From an uncultured Acidobacteriota bacterium (GTDB lineage Bacteria > Acidobacteriota > Terriglobia > Terriglobales > Acidobacteriaceae), in contig CAINND010000025.1 of the NCBI GenBank assembly GCA_903851035.1, forward strand, positions 1 through 64,000: a stretch of DNA of 64,000 nucleotides, read 5' to 3'. Made by a program: the position numbers and the translations under genes. Below are positions 25,286-35,700 of this stretch, one piece after another. Numbering within the stretch: position 1 is the stretch's first letter; the number at the start of each line of letters is the position of its first letter. The notes below the pieces were generated by a model that saw only the letters and a list, made by a program, of their open reading frames with translations, made no database searches and was not told the DNA's origin.

Positions 25286-26180
25286 CGTTCTCACTGCGGC
25301 GCAGCTTCTCCAGGATGGGCAACTCGCGCGGCATAATGCGCTTGAGTCCGTCGCCCATCGAGGTCTCAACCAGCCGGATGTCGCGCACCAGGCGGGTGAC
25401 GCCGTTCGGCTCGAGCGACGCGGCCTGATCCGATCCCCACATCGCGCGATCCAAAGTGATGTGGCGTTCCACCACGCAGGCGCCCAGCACAACGGCGGCC
25501 ACCGAGGAGGGAAGTCCCGTCTCGTGTCCGCTGTAGCCAATGGGAACATGGTAGCGTTCGGCCAGCGCGGGGATGACCTTCAGGTTCAATTCTTCGTAAT
25601 GCGCCGGATAGGTGCTGACGGCGTGCAGCAACACGATGTTGTCGGTACCCACGGCGGCCACGGCGGCATCCACTTCCGCCAGGCTGCTCATGCCGGTGGA
25701 AAGCAGGATCGGCCTTCCCAGAGCCTTCAGCTTATTCAGCAGCGGCAGGTTGGTCAGTGTGGCGGAGGCCACCTTGTAGCAGGGAGGGTTGTACTGCTCC
25801 ATAAAGTCCACGCTATCGGTGTCCCAGCAGGAGGCGAACCAATGGATGCCCTTTGCCCGGCAGAGCTGGTCGATGCGGTCGTACTCCGCTTTGCCGAACT
25901 CCACCTTGTAGCGGTAATCCATGTAGGTCATCAGCCCCCACGGCGTCTCGCGCATTACGCTGCGCTGCGCCATGGGCACGCACAGCTCCGGCGTGCGCTT
26001 CTGGAACTTGACGGCGTCGCATCCGGCGGCGGCAGCCACCTCGATCAGCTTTTCGGCAATCGCCAGGTCGCCATTGTGGTTGATTCCGATTTCGGCGATG
26101 ACATAACAGGGCTCTCCGGCGCCGACCTTCTTGTTGCCCAGTTGAACGGTGCGGGCGCCACCCTGCGAAACTTCCGCCAT
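25272..26180 (-). CDS. NeuB-like N-acetylneuraminate/nonulosonate synthase
   Basis: A 302-residue TIM-barrel enzyme that condenses PEP with an N-acyl-hexosamine (or its phosphate) to a nonulosonic acid. Motifs are IAEIGINHNGD near residue 28, AVKFQKRTPE, ILLSTGMSS, HAVSTYPAHYEELNL and IGYSGHETG. Compared with the usual 335-350 residues, the C-terminal SAF (antifreeze-like) domain is absent, as in one known subgroup. ATG 26180 follows GGGAGC. It heads the operon; no CMP-sugar activating enzyme (NeuA) is present nearby. Confidence 0.9.
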   Translation of the reverse strand: MAEVSQGGARTVQLGNKKVGAGEPCYVIAEIGINHNGDLAIAEKLIEVAAAAGCDAVKFQKRTPELCVPMAQRSVMRETPWGLMTYMDYRYKVEFGKAEYDRIDQLCRAKGIHWFASCWDTDSVDFMEQYNPPCYKVASATLTNLPLLNKLKALGRPILLSTGMSSLAEVDAAVAAVGTDNIVLLHAVSTYPAHYEELNLKVIPALAERYHVPIGYSGHETGLPSSVAAVVLGACVVERHITLDRAMWGSDQAASLEPNGVTRLVRDIRLVETSMGDGLKRIMPRELPILEKLRRSENDGKH

Positions 26181-26454
26181 GCTCTGCTCCCATGCTGCAA
26201 AGGAAATATGTGCGATCCGGGACTATCAACTCCCACTGGCGCCACAAATTCCACGCCATGGAGCAATAAAACCCGGAAAATATCCTAAGAGCAAGTGTAC
26301 TTCCATCCTGTACATGCTTGAAATCAAAAAACTTGTCGTCGGCCGGATATCTGCCGCCCGCGCACAAGGGCGCATGGCTGCGGTATTTGGCGCAACCGTG
26401 CCCGCCCGTGGCGTTGACCTCTCCTGGCGCATCGGTTAGCGTAAGGCCAACACC

Positions 26455-28188
26455 ATGCGATTCCTACGCCACAATCTTCTCCGCCTACTGCCTGCAGTCA
26501 TTTGCCTGATGGCCGTGCTGCCGCTTGCGGCCACCGGCTTTGACGCCGTCCGCGCCCCGCACGTCATGGTGGCCAGCGTTCATCCGGAGGCCAGCCGCAT
26601 TGGCGCGGAGATCATGCGCGCCGGGGGCAACTCGGTGGATGCCGCCGTGGCCGTGGGCTTCGCCCTGGCCGTCGTGCATCCGGCGGCGGGCAACATCGGT
26701 GGCGGAGGCTTCCTGCTCTACCGCCTGCCCAACGGCGAACTCCACTTTCTCGACTATCGCGAGAAGGCGCCGCAGACGGCATCGCGCAACATGTATCTGG
26801 ATAAAGACGGCAACGCCACCACGCAGAGCCGTTTTGGCTATCGCGCCGTGGGTGTGCCGGGCTCAGTGGCCGGCCTGGTGGAGGCCGAGCGCCGTTGGGG
26901 CAAGCTGGGGCTGGCCAAAGTCATGGAGCCCGCCATCCGGCTGGCCCGCGAAGGCGTAGTTGTCACCCAGCACGAGGCCGAGGCCATGCACGAAAAGCAT
27001 CTTGGCGAGGACAGCGAGTCGCGCCGCATCTTCCAGCGCGAGGGCCACTATTACGAGACTGGCGAACTCCTCAAGCAGCCCGAATTGGCCGCCACCCTCG
27101 AACGCATTGCCCGCGATCCCGCCGACTTCTATCACGGCCAGCTTGCGCACCAGATCGCCGCGGCCATCCAAAAGCATGGTGGACTAATCACCTTTGCCGA
27201 TCTCGACGCCTATACGGTGGTCGAGCGCCCCGTGCTGCACGGCACCTATCGCGGATACGACGTGTACAGCGCACCGCCGCCCAGCAGTGGTGGTGTGGCC
27301 TTGATGGAAACGTTGAACATCCTTGAGGGCTACGACATGAAGGCCGCGCGCTCCAACAGCGCGCAGCACATTCACCTGGTGGCGGAGGCTTATCGCCGCG
27401 CCTTCTTTGACCGCGCGGTCTTTCTCGGCGACCCCGACTATGTACAGGTTCCACTGGCGCAGTTGATTGACAAGAAATACGCCGCCGCCTGGCGCGAGCA
27501 TCTTGACCCGCAGCGGGCGACGCCCAGCGGCCAGCTTGAGCGACCGGCGATGAACGACCTTGACCGCATGGCCGCCCTGCGCGAGCCCGCCGCTGATGGC
27601 GAAAAGACCGACACAACGCACTACTCCGTGGTGGATGCCGATGGCGGAGCCGTCGCGGTGACCACCACGCTCAACGACATCTTCGGCTCGCGCGCCACCC
27701 TGCCCGGCTTCGGCTTCCTGCTCAACGATGAGATGGATGACTTTGCCGCCAAGCCCGGCTCTCCCAACATGTTCGGACTCATCCAGGGCGAGGCCAACGC
27801 CATCGCTCCCGGTAAGCGCCCGCTCAGCAGCATGACGCCGGCCATCGTCGTGAAGGATGGCAAGCTGGCGCTCGTCCTCGGCTCGCCCGGCGGCCCCACC
27901 ATCATCACCACGGTGGCCAACGTGCTCATTCATGCCGTGGATTACGGCGAGGAAATTCAGCACGCGGTCAACGCCCCGCGCTTCCACCACCAGTGGATGC
28001 CCGACGATTTGCGCGTGGAGAACTGGCAGCTTTCGCCCGACACCCAGGACCTGCTGGAGAAGATGGGACACAAACTCAAACGCACCAACAGTTGGGGCGA
28101 CGCCGAATGCATCGCCATCGACGCCAAAACCGGAGACCGCCTGGGCGCCAGCGACGCCCGCAACGGCGGACACGCCGTGGGCTGGTAA
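26455..28188 (+). CDS. ggt: Gamma-glutamyltransferase
   Basis: A 577-residue periplasmic Ntn-hydrolase that cleaves glutathione and transfers gamma-glutamyl groups. A signal peptide (about residues 1-28) precedes the large-subunit start HVMVASVHPEASRIGAEIM. The autocleavage site is the Thr-Thr-His motif at 387-389 (TDTTHYSVVD), where the first Thr becomes the N-terminal nucleophile. GSPGGPTIITTV is the conserved oxyanion region. The start at 26455 gives a normal signal peptide. It is divergent from the neuB operon and followed 19 bases later by the isomerase gene. Confidence 0.94.
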   Translation: MRFLRHNLLRLLPAVICLMAVLPLAATGFDAVRAPHVMVASVHPEASRIGAEIMRAGGNSVDAAVAVGFALAVVHPAAGNIGGGGFLLYRLPNGELHFLDYREKAPQTASRNMYLDKDGNATTQSRFGYRAVGVPGSVAGLVEAERRWGKLGLAKVMEPAIRLAREGVVVTQHEAEAMHEKHLGEDSESRRIFQREGHYYETGELLKQPELAATLERIARDPADFYHGQLAHQIAAAIQKHGGLITFADLDAYTVVERPVLHGTYRGYDVYSAPPPSSGGVALMETLNILEGYDMKAARSNSAQHIHLVAEAYRRAFFDRAVFLGDPDYVQVPLAQLIDKKYAAAWREHLDPQRATPSGQLERPAMNDLDRMAALREPAADGEKTDTTHYSVVDADGGAVAVTTTLNDIFGSRATLPGFGFLLNDEMDDFAAKPGSPNMFGLIQGEANAIAPGKRPLSSMTPAIVVKDGKLALVLGSPGGPTIITTVANVLIHAVDYGEEIQHAVNAPRFHHQWMPDDLRVENWQLSPDTQDLLEKMGHKLKRTNSWGDAECIAIDAKTGDRLGASDARNGGHAVGW

Positions 28189-28207
28189 GACGTGCGAGAA
28201 TGAGCCT

Positions 28208-29041
28208 ATGATTCACGCCATTTCCACCTTCGTGCACGTCCGGGAGCGCCTGCATCCCGGCATCCTGGAGCGGCTGGCCCAGGGCGGCGCCACCGGGATT
28301 GAAATCTTCGCCATGCGCAGCCATTACGACTACACCAACCCGCAGCAGTTGCGCGAGCTGGCCAGCTGGTTCCACTCGCAATCCGTAGTCAAGTTGGAGA
28401 GCCTGCACGCACCGCCCTTCTCCGGCGGCGAGTGGGGACGCTTCGACCGCGTGCCGCTGAACATTGCCGGCGGCGATCGCAAGGATCGCGTCGAAGCCAT
28501 GGACGAGATCAAGCGCGCCATCGAGTCGGCGGAAATCCTGCCCTTCCGCTACTTGAATCTGCACGTCGGCTTGGCGGGAGAGAGCTTCTCGGAGCAGAAG
28601 TTCGAGCACGCGCTCAGTTCCATTGAGCACCTCCGCGCCTTTGCCAAGCCGCTCGGCGTACGCCTGCTGCTGGAAAATCTTCTGGGAGAGATGGCGGCGC
28701 CCGTCCATCTGGCCGAACTCATCCGTGCCCTGCACTACGACGACATCGGCATCTGCCTCGACCTCGGCCACGCCCACATCGAGCCCGGCATCGAGCAGGC
28801 CTTTGAGTCCGTGCGTCCGCTCCTGCGCTCCGTGCATGTGCACGATAATCGCGGCGATAAAGACGAGCACCTGTGGCCTGGCGCGGGCAGCATCGATTGG
28901 AAGAAGACGATGGATCTGCTGCGCACCGCTCCGCAGCCGCCCAACCTGGTGCTGGAGGTGGAGGGCGACCCGGCGGGCGATCCCGACTTCGGCTCGCAGG
29001 TTCCGGAAAAGATGCGCGAGGCCTGGAAGTTGTTGGAGTAA
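28208..29041 (+). CDS. Sugar phosphate isomerase/epimerase-like TIM-barrel protein
   Basis: A 277-residue protein of the xylose-isomerase-like/AP endonuclease 2 superfamily. Metal-ligand motifs can be seen along the barrel: the Glu in LLLENLLGE, CLDLGHAH, SVHVHDNRGDKDEHLWPG and LVLEVEGD at the end. The substrate is unknown; related proteins act on inositols, keto-sugars or damaged DNA. The gene lies 19 bases after ggt, probably in the same transcript, and ends in a strong terminator at 29082. Confidence 0.85.
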   Translation: MIHAISTFVHVRERLHPGILERLAQGGATGIEIFAMRSHYDYTNPQQLRELASWFHSQSVVKLESLHAPPFSGGEWGRFDRVPLNIAGGDRKDRVEAMDEIKRAIESAEILPFRYLNLHVGLAGESFSEQKFEHALSSIEHLRAFAKPLGVRLLLENLLGEMAAPVHLAELIRALHYDDIGICLDLGHAHIEPGIEQAFESVRPLLRSVHVHDNRGDKDEHLWPGAGSIDWKKTMDLLRTAPQPPNLVLEVEGDPAGDPDFGSQVPEKMREAWKLLE

Positions 29042-29081
29042 GTAACGACTGATACAACGTGCATTCAGAGTGCATTTGACG

Positions 29082-29112
29082 AGCCGCGGAGCACCCCGCG
29101 GCTTTTCTTTTT
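29082..29112 (+). terminator. Rho-independent terminator
   Basis: AGCCGCGG (29082-29089) pairs with CCGCGGCT (29096-29103) around a 6-base loop, followed by TTTCTTTTT. It closes the ggt-isomerase unit. Confidence 0.9.
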
Positions 29113-29152
29113 ATGTCACTTATGTGGCTTTACTGCTACATAAGCAGCAAGG

Positions 29153-29189
29153 AAAGTAAGTTAATCGCTATTAGCGATTAACTTACTTT
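29153..29189. repeat. 37-bp perfect palindrome
   Basis: Bases 29153-29170 are an exact inverted copy of 29172-29189, with a single central base. The sequence is A+T-rich (AAAGTAAG ends, TAGCGA near the centre) and lies in a 676-base gene-free region (29042-29717). There is no T-run right after it. A smaller inverted repeat, CTTATGT (29119-29125) with ACATAAG (29138-29144), lies just upstream. It may be a binding site or cruciform; a strong two-way terminator is less likely. Confidence 0.85.
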
Positions 29190-29241
29190 GAATGCATATT
29201 GCGGTTCCAGCTAACCTGTAGATATTGAGTAACTACTCTCG

Positions 29242-29258
29242 ATATTGTTTTACAATAT
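29242..29258. repeat. Short inverted repeat in the promoter region
   Basis: ATATTGT (29242-29248) and ACAATAT (29252-29258) are exact inverted copies separated by TTT. The site lies about 40 bases upstream of the candidate promoter of the giant repeat protein, so a regulator could bind here. Confidence 0.5.
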
Positions 29259-29299
29259 GACAACTCCTGTAAATATTCTGTTTACCCCTCACTATCCAA

Positions 29300-29327
29300 T
29301 TGACAGTCCCGAATTAACAGTTACGAT
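29300..29327 (+). promoter_or_regulatory. Candidate sigma-70 promoter of the giant repeat protein
   Basis: A consensus -35 TTGACA (29300-29305) is followed after 16 bases by TACGAT (29322-29327). This would give an untranslated leader of nearly 390 bases before the start at 29718. I see no convincing gene in that leader on either strand. Confidence 0.45.
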
Positions 29328-29717
29328 GAGTGCGCTTCGGCATTCGTTCCGTTTCAGGAAGCCAACGCACATTCCGTGCGAATTTGTTTTGTAGTACAGC
29401 AGAAATCGCCTGCTGTGCAGTTTGGGTCCCCCTCCGTATATGTGACGAACACTCCTCCGGGTATCGGAAGGATTGTTCCCTGATGTGATGTGCTGTTTTC
29501 GCCGTCCGAAATCCGTTAGCGGACAGATCGCTGTCGGTTGGATCGTTTCGAGATGCGAAGCAAGCTATGCATTCACGTCGTGAACACAGGATCAATGGAT
29601 CCTTTCTTCCCATGTCTGCAAAACGACTCACCTTTGTTCCGATCTACATTCCCTCCCCGTCCAGGCTGTTGTCTCAATGACCTGAAAACTTGGAGATTTG
29701 AATATTTGGAGGTCACG

Positions 29718-32700
29718 ATGATGCGTGGCGCAAAATTCCTATTGCTTACGTTGGCATTCGTTTTACTGGCGATCACAATTCCCGTGTCGGCCCAGGTAGC
29801 TACTGGCGGCACGATTACGACCGTGGTGGGCAGCGCGAGCCATGGTTTCTCTGGCGACAATGGCTCTGCCACGGCGGCTGGGTTGAACCTGCCTCGCGGT
29901 GTGGCGGTGGATAGTGCGGGCAATATCTATGTTGCCGACACTACAAATAATCGTGTCCGCATGGTGAGCGGCGGCATTATCACCACCGTGGCGGGCAACG
30001 GCACGGCCGGATTCAGAAGCGCCGATGACGGCGGTCTTGCGACCAGCGCCGAGTTGAACTATCCCACCGATGTAGCGGTGGACGGCGCGGGCAATCTGTA
30101 TATCGCCGACGAAAACAATAATCGTGTCCGCAAGGTCACCAACCCGGGTCCGAGCGGTGTGATTACCACATATGCCGGTGGCGGAGCTGCTCCTGGCTCC
30201 TGCGCGGGGCACACGGACAGCATTGGAGATGGTTGTGTTGCCAGCAACGCCGCATTGGCCAGTCCCTACGGCGTCAGCGTGGATATCGCGGGCAACCTCT
30301 ACATTGCGGATACCAATAGCGGCCGCATCCGCAAGGTAAATTCCTCGACGCAGGTGATTACGACGGTGGCCGGCGGCGGCAGCGGCAGTTGTGCCGGGCA
30401 CACCGACTCCGTCGGAGACGGCTGTCTTGCCACCAACGCCGCACTGATCTATCCGACGGGTGTTGCGGTGGATGGCGCGGGCAACATCTATATCGCGGGT
30501 AATGACGATTATTTAGTTCGTGTGGTCAATGCTTCCACCAAGATCATCACCGCAGTGGCCGGCAATGGCACCAGCGGTTATACGGGAGACAACGGTCCGG
30601 CCACGGCTGCTGAAATCGGCAAGCCCTGGGGCATCGTGGTGGATAAAGCGGGCAACCTGTATATCTCCGATGCCAGCAACAACCGCATCCGCAAGGTAAG
30701 CGCCTCCAACGGTTACATCTCCACCGTGGTGGGCAACGGCACGGGCGGCCTCACCGGCGATAACGGCGCGGAGTTTGCTGCCGAAATCAACTACCCGCAG
30801 TACCTGGCGCTGGATGCGGCCGGCAATCTCTACATAGCCGACCAGAGCAATTACCGCATCCGCAAGGTGCAACTCTCCACCGGCTTCGGCTCGGTGAACG
30901 TGGGTCAGACCAGTGCGGCTTCCACGTACTGGTTCAACTTTGTGTCCAGCACGACCGTCGGTTCGGTTGCGGTTCTTACGCAGGGCGCCAGCGGCCTGGA
31001 CTTCCAGAAGGCATCGGGCAGCACCTGTGCGGCGGGAACCTATAGCAGCGGCACATCGTGCGCCGTCAAGGTCACCTTTGCACCGCAGTTCTCAGGCGTG
31101 CGCAACGGCGCCGTGGTTCTGTATGACAACGCCTCGCCGGCCAACGTGCTGGCGACGGTGTACATCTCCGGCACCGGAGTTGGCCCTCAGGTGGCCTTTG
31201 GTCCCGGCGTGCAGAGCCCGGTGGGTACCGGACTGACGGCTCCGGCTGCGATTGCCGTGGATGGTGGCGGCAATGTTTACATCGCCGACGGCACCGGCAA
31301 CCAGGTGGTGAAGGCTCCGGTCGGCGACCTGGCCTGCACGACGCCGGCTGATTGCACGACGGTGGGCATGGTGACTTCGCCTTCCGGCGTGGCGGTGGAT
31401 GGCGGCGGCAACGTCTACATCGCGGAATCCTCCAGCGGCCTGGTAGTGAAGGTTCCATGGACGGGCAGCGCCTATGGCACACCAAGCACGGTGGCCAGCG
31501 GGCTAAGTTCTCCGGCGGGCCTTGCGGTGGATGGCAGCGGCAATCTGTACATCGTCGAGCCATCCAGCGGAGTGGTGGCGATGCTTCCGTGGACCGGCAA
31601 CGGCTACGGTGCGCTGAGCACGGTGGCCAGCGGACTGTCTTCCCCGGCCGGCGTGGCGGTGGATGGCGGCGGCAACGTCTTTATCACCGAGCCTTCCAGC
31701 GGCCTGGTGGTGGAAGTTCCGTGGAGCGGCAGCATCTATGGCGCGCTGACCACGGTGGCCAGCGGACTGTCTTCCCCGGCGGGCATTGCGGTGGATGGCA
31801 ACGCGAATATCTTTGTCACTGAGTCGTCCAGCGGCCTGGTGGTGAAGGTTCCATGGATGGGCAGCGCCTATGGCACGCCGAGCACGGCGGTCAGCGGCCT
31901 GACCACCCCGGCGGGCGCGGCGGTGGACGGCAAGGGAAACATCTACATCGCCGCGCAGAACGGTGCAGCGCTCATGGTGGACGTTTCCGACGCGCCGACC
32001 CTTACCTACCCGACCACCAGTGTTGCCGCTAGCAGCCTGGCGCAGGACGTGGTGGTGGAGAACGTCGGCAACGCGCAACTCAACATCACCCAGATCGTCA
32101 CGGCCACATACTTCAACCTTGACGGCGCGGACACCTCTTGTGCCACCACGGGCCAGTTGTTGGCCATGTCAACCAGTTGCACCCTCGGTATTGAGTTCGC
32201 GCCGCTGGTGGCAGGTACTGTCTCCGGCAGCGTGGTGCTTACCGACAACACTCTGAACGGAACAAACGTAAACCAGACGGTTAGCCTGAAGGCCACTGCA
32301 AGCCAGGCCGTGACAACCACCACGGTTGTCTCCAGCCTGACGCCGCAGACGTACGGCAATAACGTGACGTTTACGGCAACGGTTGCTCCGGGATGGCCGA
32401 CCGGCACCGTGACGTTCTACGACGGTGCAACCTCACTGGGCGTGCAGACGCTGGATGTCAACGGACAGGCAACGCTGACCACGGCGCTGCTGACCGCCGG
32501 GACGCATACCATCAACGCCAGCTACTCCGGCGACGCCAATTATGTCGCCAGCATCGGAAACACGACGCAAGTCATCAACCAGGCAATCCCAACGGTCAGC
32601 ACCTGGCCAACGGCCGGCAGCATCACCTACGGCCAGACGCTTGCGTCCTCAGCCTTGGGTGTCGGTTCGGCTTCGGTGCCGGGCAGCTTCGCCTTCACCA

Positions 32701-35700
32701 CGCCGGCAACGGTTCCGGTGGCAGGTACAGCATTACAGAGCGTGACATTCACTCCGACCGACGCCACCGACTACACGGCGGTGATCGGCTCGGCGAGCGT
32801 TACGGTCATCAAGGCGACACCAACGATCAGCACCTGGCCGACGGCCAGCACAATCACCTACGGCCAGACGCTGGCGTCCTCCATCCTGACCGGAGGCGCT
32901 TCCACTCCTGCCGGAGGCAGCTATGCCTTCATCACGCCGTCAACGGCTCCAGTGGCTGGAACCGCGGCGCAGGGCGTACTGTACACGCCGGCTGATGCGA
33001 ACGATTACAACACGGTGTCCGGTACGGTAAACGTTACGGTCATCAAGGCAACGCCAACGGTAAGCACCTGGCCGACGGCCAGCACAATTACCTATGGCCA
33101 GACGCTGGCATCCTCGAACCTGAGCGGCGGATCGGCTTCGGTGCCGGGCAGCTATGCCTTCACCACGCCGTCAACTGCTCCGGGCGCGGGTACGGCATTA
33201 CAGAGCGTGACGTTCACTCCGACAGACACCTCGAACTACAACACGGTAGTCAGCTCGGTAAACGTTACGGTCAATCAGGCGACTCCTACGGTGACCTGGC
33301 CGACGGCTGGCAACATCACCTACGGACAGACGCTTGCATCCTCCGTGCTCAGCGGCGGAACTTCTTCGACGCCGGGCAGCTTTGCCTTCACTACGCCGTC
33401 AACGGCTCCGGGTGCGGGTACCGCATTGCAGAGCATTACCTTCACGCCGACTGACGCCACCGACTACACAAACGTAGTCAGCTCAATCAGCGTGACGGTT
33501 ATCAAGGCGACGCCGACGGTGAACTGGCCAACGGCCAGCGCAATCACCTACGGACAGACGCTTGTCTCCTCCACGCTCAGCGGCGGAACGTCTTCAACGC
33601 CGGGCAACTTTGCCTTCACCACGCCGAGCACGCTGCCGTACGCAGGAACTGCCGGGCAGAGTGTTACCTTCACTCCCACTGACACCACCGACTACACAAA
33701 TGTGGTTGGTTCAGTCAGCGTTACAGTCAACCAGCAGAACCTGTCGGTCACGGTCTCTCCCAGCGCGTATGCACGCGCCGTGGGAGCGGCCAATCCAACC
33801 TTCACCGGAACTCCAGTGGGAGTGGTCAACAATGACCTGACCACGGGCAACCTGGTGATCACCTACTCCACCACGGCGGCCAACAACAGCACCACGATTG
33901 GCAGCTATCCGGTGACGGTTGCCATCAGTGGAGTGGCCGCCAGCAGTTACTCCTTCACGTTCACCCCGGGCACCCTCTGGGTTGGTAACGTGGGTGTGGA
34001 TCTGATTGAGACGGCGACCACCGAGATCGGAACGGCGGTCACGGGTGGCACCATCCAGGCCACCCAGACGGTGCTCAATCAGGGCATCCTGAACGCGGCG
34101 GTCTCTACCACCGGCTACTACCTCTCCACGGATGGCGTGACGAAGGGCAGCCTTCTGGGCACTCAGCCAGTCTCCACGCTGACCCCGGGAGCGAACTCCG
34201 GCACGTTGACCTCCACGCTGAGCCTGCCGACGAATCTGGCCGGCAACTATTACGTCATCACCTGCACCAACTTCAACGGCGTGGTGGTTGAAAGCATCAC
34301 GACAAACAACTGCACGGCAACCGCTCCGTTCAACGTGGCGGGTGCTGATCTGGTGGAGACTACGGTTTCCATGCTGACGGCCAATCCGACGTTTGGCGGC
34401 AGCATCCAGGTAAGCGACACGGTGACGAACCAGGGTGGAGGAGCGGCCATTGCCTCTACGACCGGCTTCTATCTCTCCACCGATGGCGTCAACAAGGGTA
34501 CGCAACTTGGCAACCGCAGCGTGGTAGCGCTGGCCGCTGGCGCCAACTCCGGCCCGGTGACCACGACGTTGACCCTGCCCACGAATCTGGGCTCGGGCAA
34601 CTACTACGTGATCGCCTGCGCGAACTACAACCTGAACCTCATGGAAACCACAACCACCAACAACTGCACGGCCACTGCGTCATTCACGGTTGCCGGTGCG
34701 GATTATGCGGAGAGTAACGTAACCCTGCTGACTGCGACTCCGGTCATGGGCACCACCATCCAGGTCAGCGACACAGTGCTGAATCAGGGTGGCGGCAGCG
34801 CTCCGGCTTCGTTGACGGGCTTCTACATCTCCACGGATGGTGTGACCAAGGGCGCGCAACTTGGCAGCCGCAGCGTGGTTGCATTGGCCGCAGGTGCGAA
34901 CTCCGGCGCGGTAACCACGACTCTGACTCTGCCCAGCGGCTTGAGCGGCGTCTACTACGTGATTGCCTGCGCAAACTATAACGGTGCAGTCACGGAGATC
35001 AATCTGGCCAACAACTGCTCGGCCACTGCCGCGTTTGGCATTGGCGGAGCGGACCTGATTGAAACCGGCGTGACCATGCTGACGGCGTCGCCGGCAGCGG
35101 GCGGCAGCGTCCAGGTCAGCGACACTACGGTCAACCAGGGTGGTGCCACGGCCGCTTCTTCTTGGACCGGGTTCTACCTCTCCAGCAACGGCACCAGCAA
35201 GGGAAGCTACCTGGGGAACCGCAACGTGGCCGCATTGGCCGCGGGAACCAACTCCGGCGCGGTGACCACGACGCTGAACATGCCGGCAAATCTGGCCGGT
35301 ACGTTCTACGTGTTAGCTTGTGCCAATTACAACCAGAACATCGCGGAGAGCAACACGGCCAATAACTGCACGGCTTCGGCGGCATTTGCCCTGGCTGGCG
35401 CAGACCTGATTGAAACCAGCGTGACCATGCTGACGGCGGCTCCGGCCTCCGGCGGCAGCGTCCAGATCAGTGATACGGCGGTGAACCAGGGCGGTGGCGT
35501 AGCAATGGCCTCCAACACTGGCTTCTACCTTTCCTCGAATGGCACGAGCAAGGGCACCTTCCTGGGGTACCGCAACGTTGCCACATTGGCCGCGGGTGCC
35601 AACTCCGGCGCGGTGACCACAACGCTGACCCTGCCGAACAACCTGGCCGGCAACTACTACGTGTTGGCTTGCGCCAATTACAACCAGAACATTACCGAAA

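Noticed and set aside
29153-29189. Palindrome as a classical Rho-independent terminator
   Set aside because: A good terminator already lies at 29082-29112, and the palindrome has no T-run and an A+T-rich stem.
29314-29631. Minus-strand open frame of 105 codons in the leader of the giant gene
   Set aside because: No ribosome site, no recognisable motif, and it overlaps the probable promoter and leader region.
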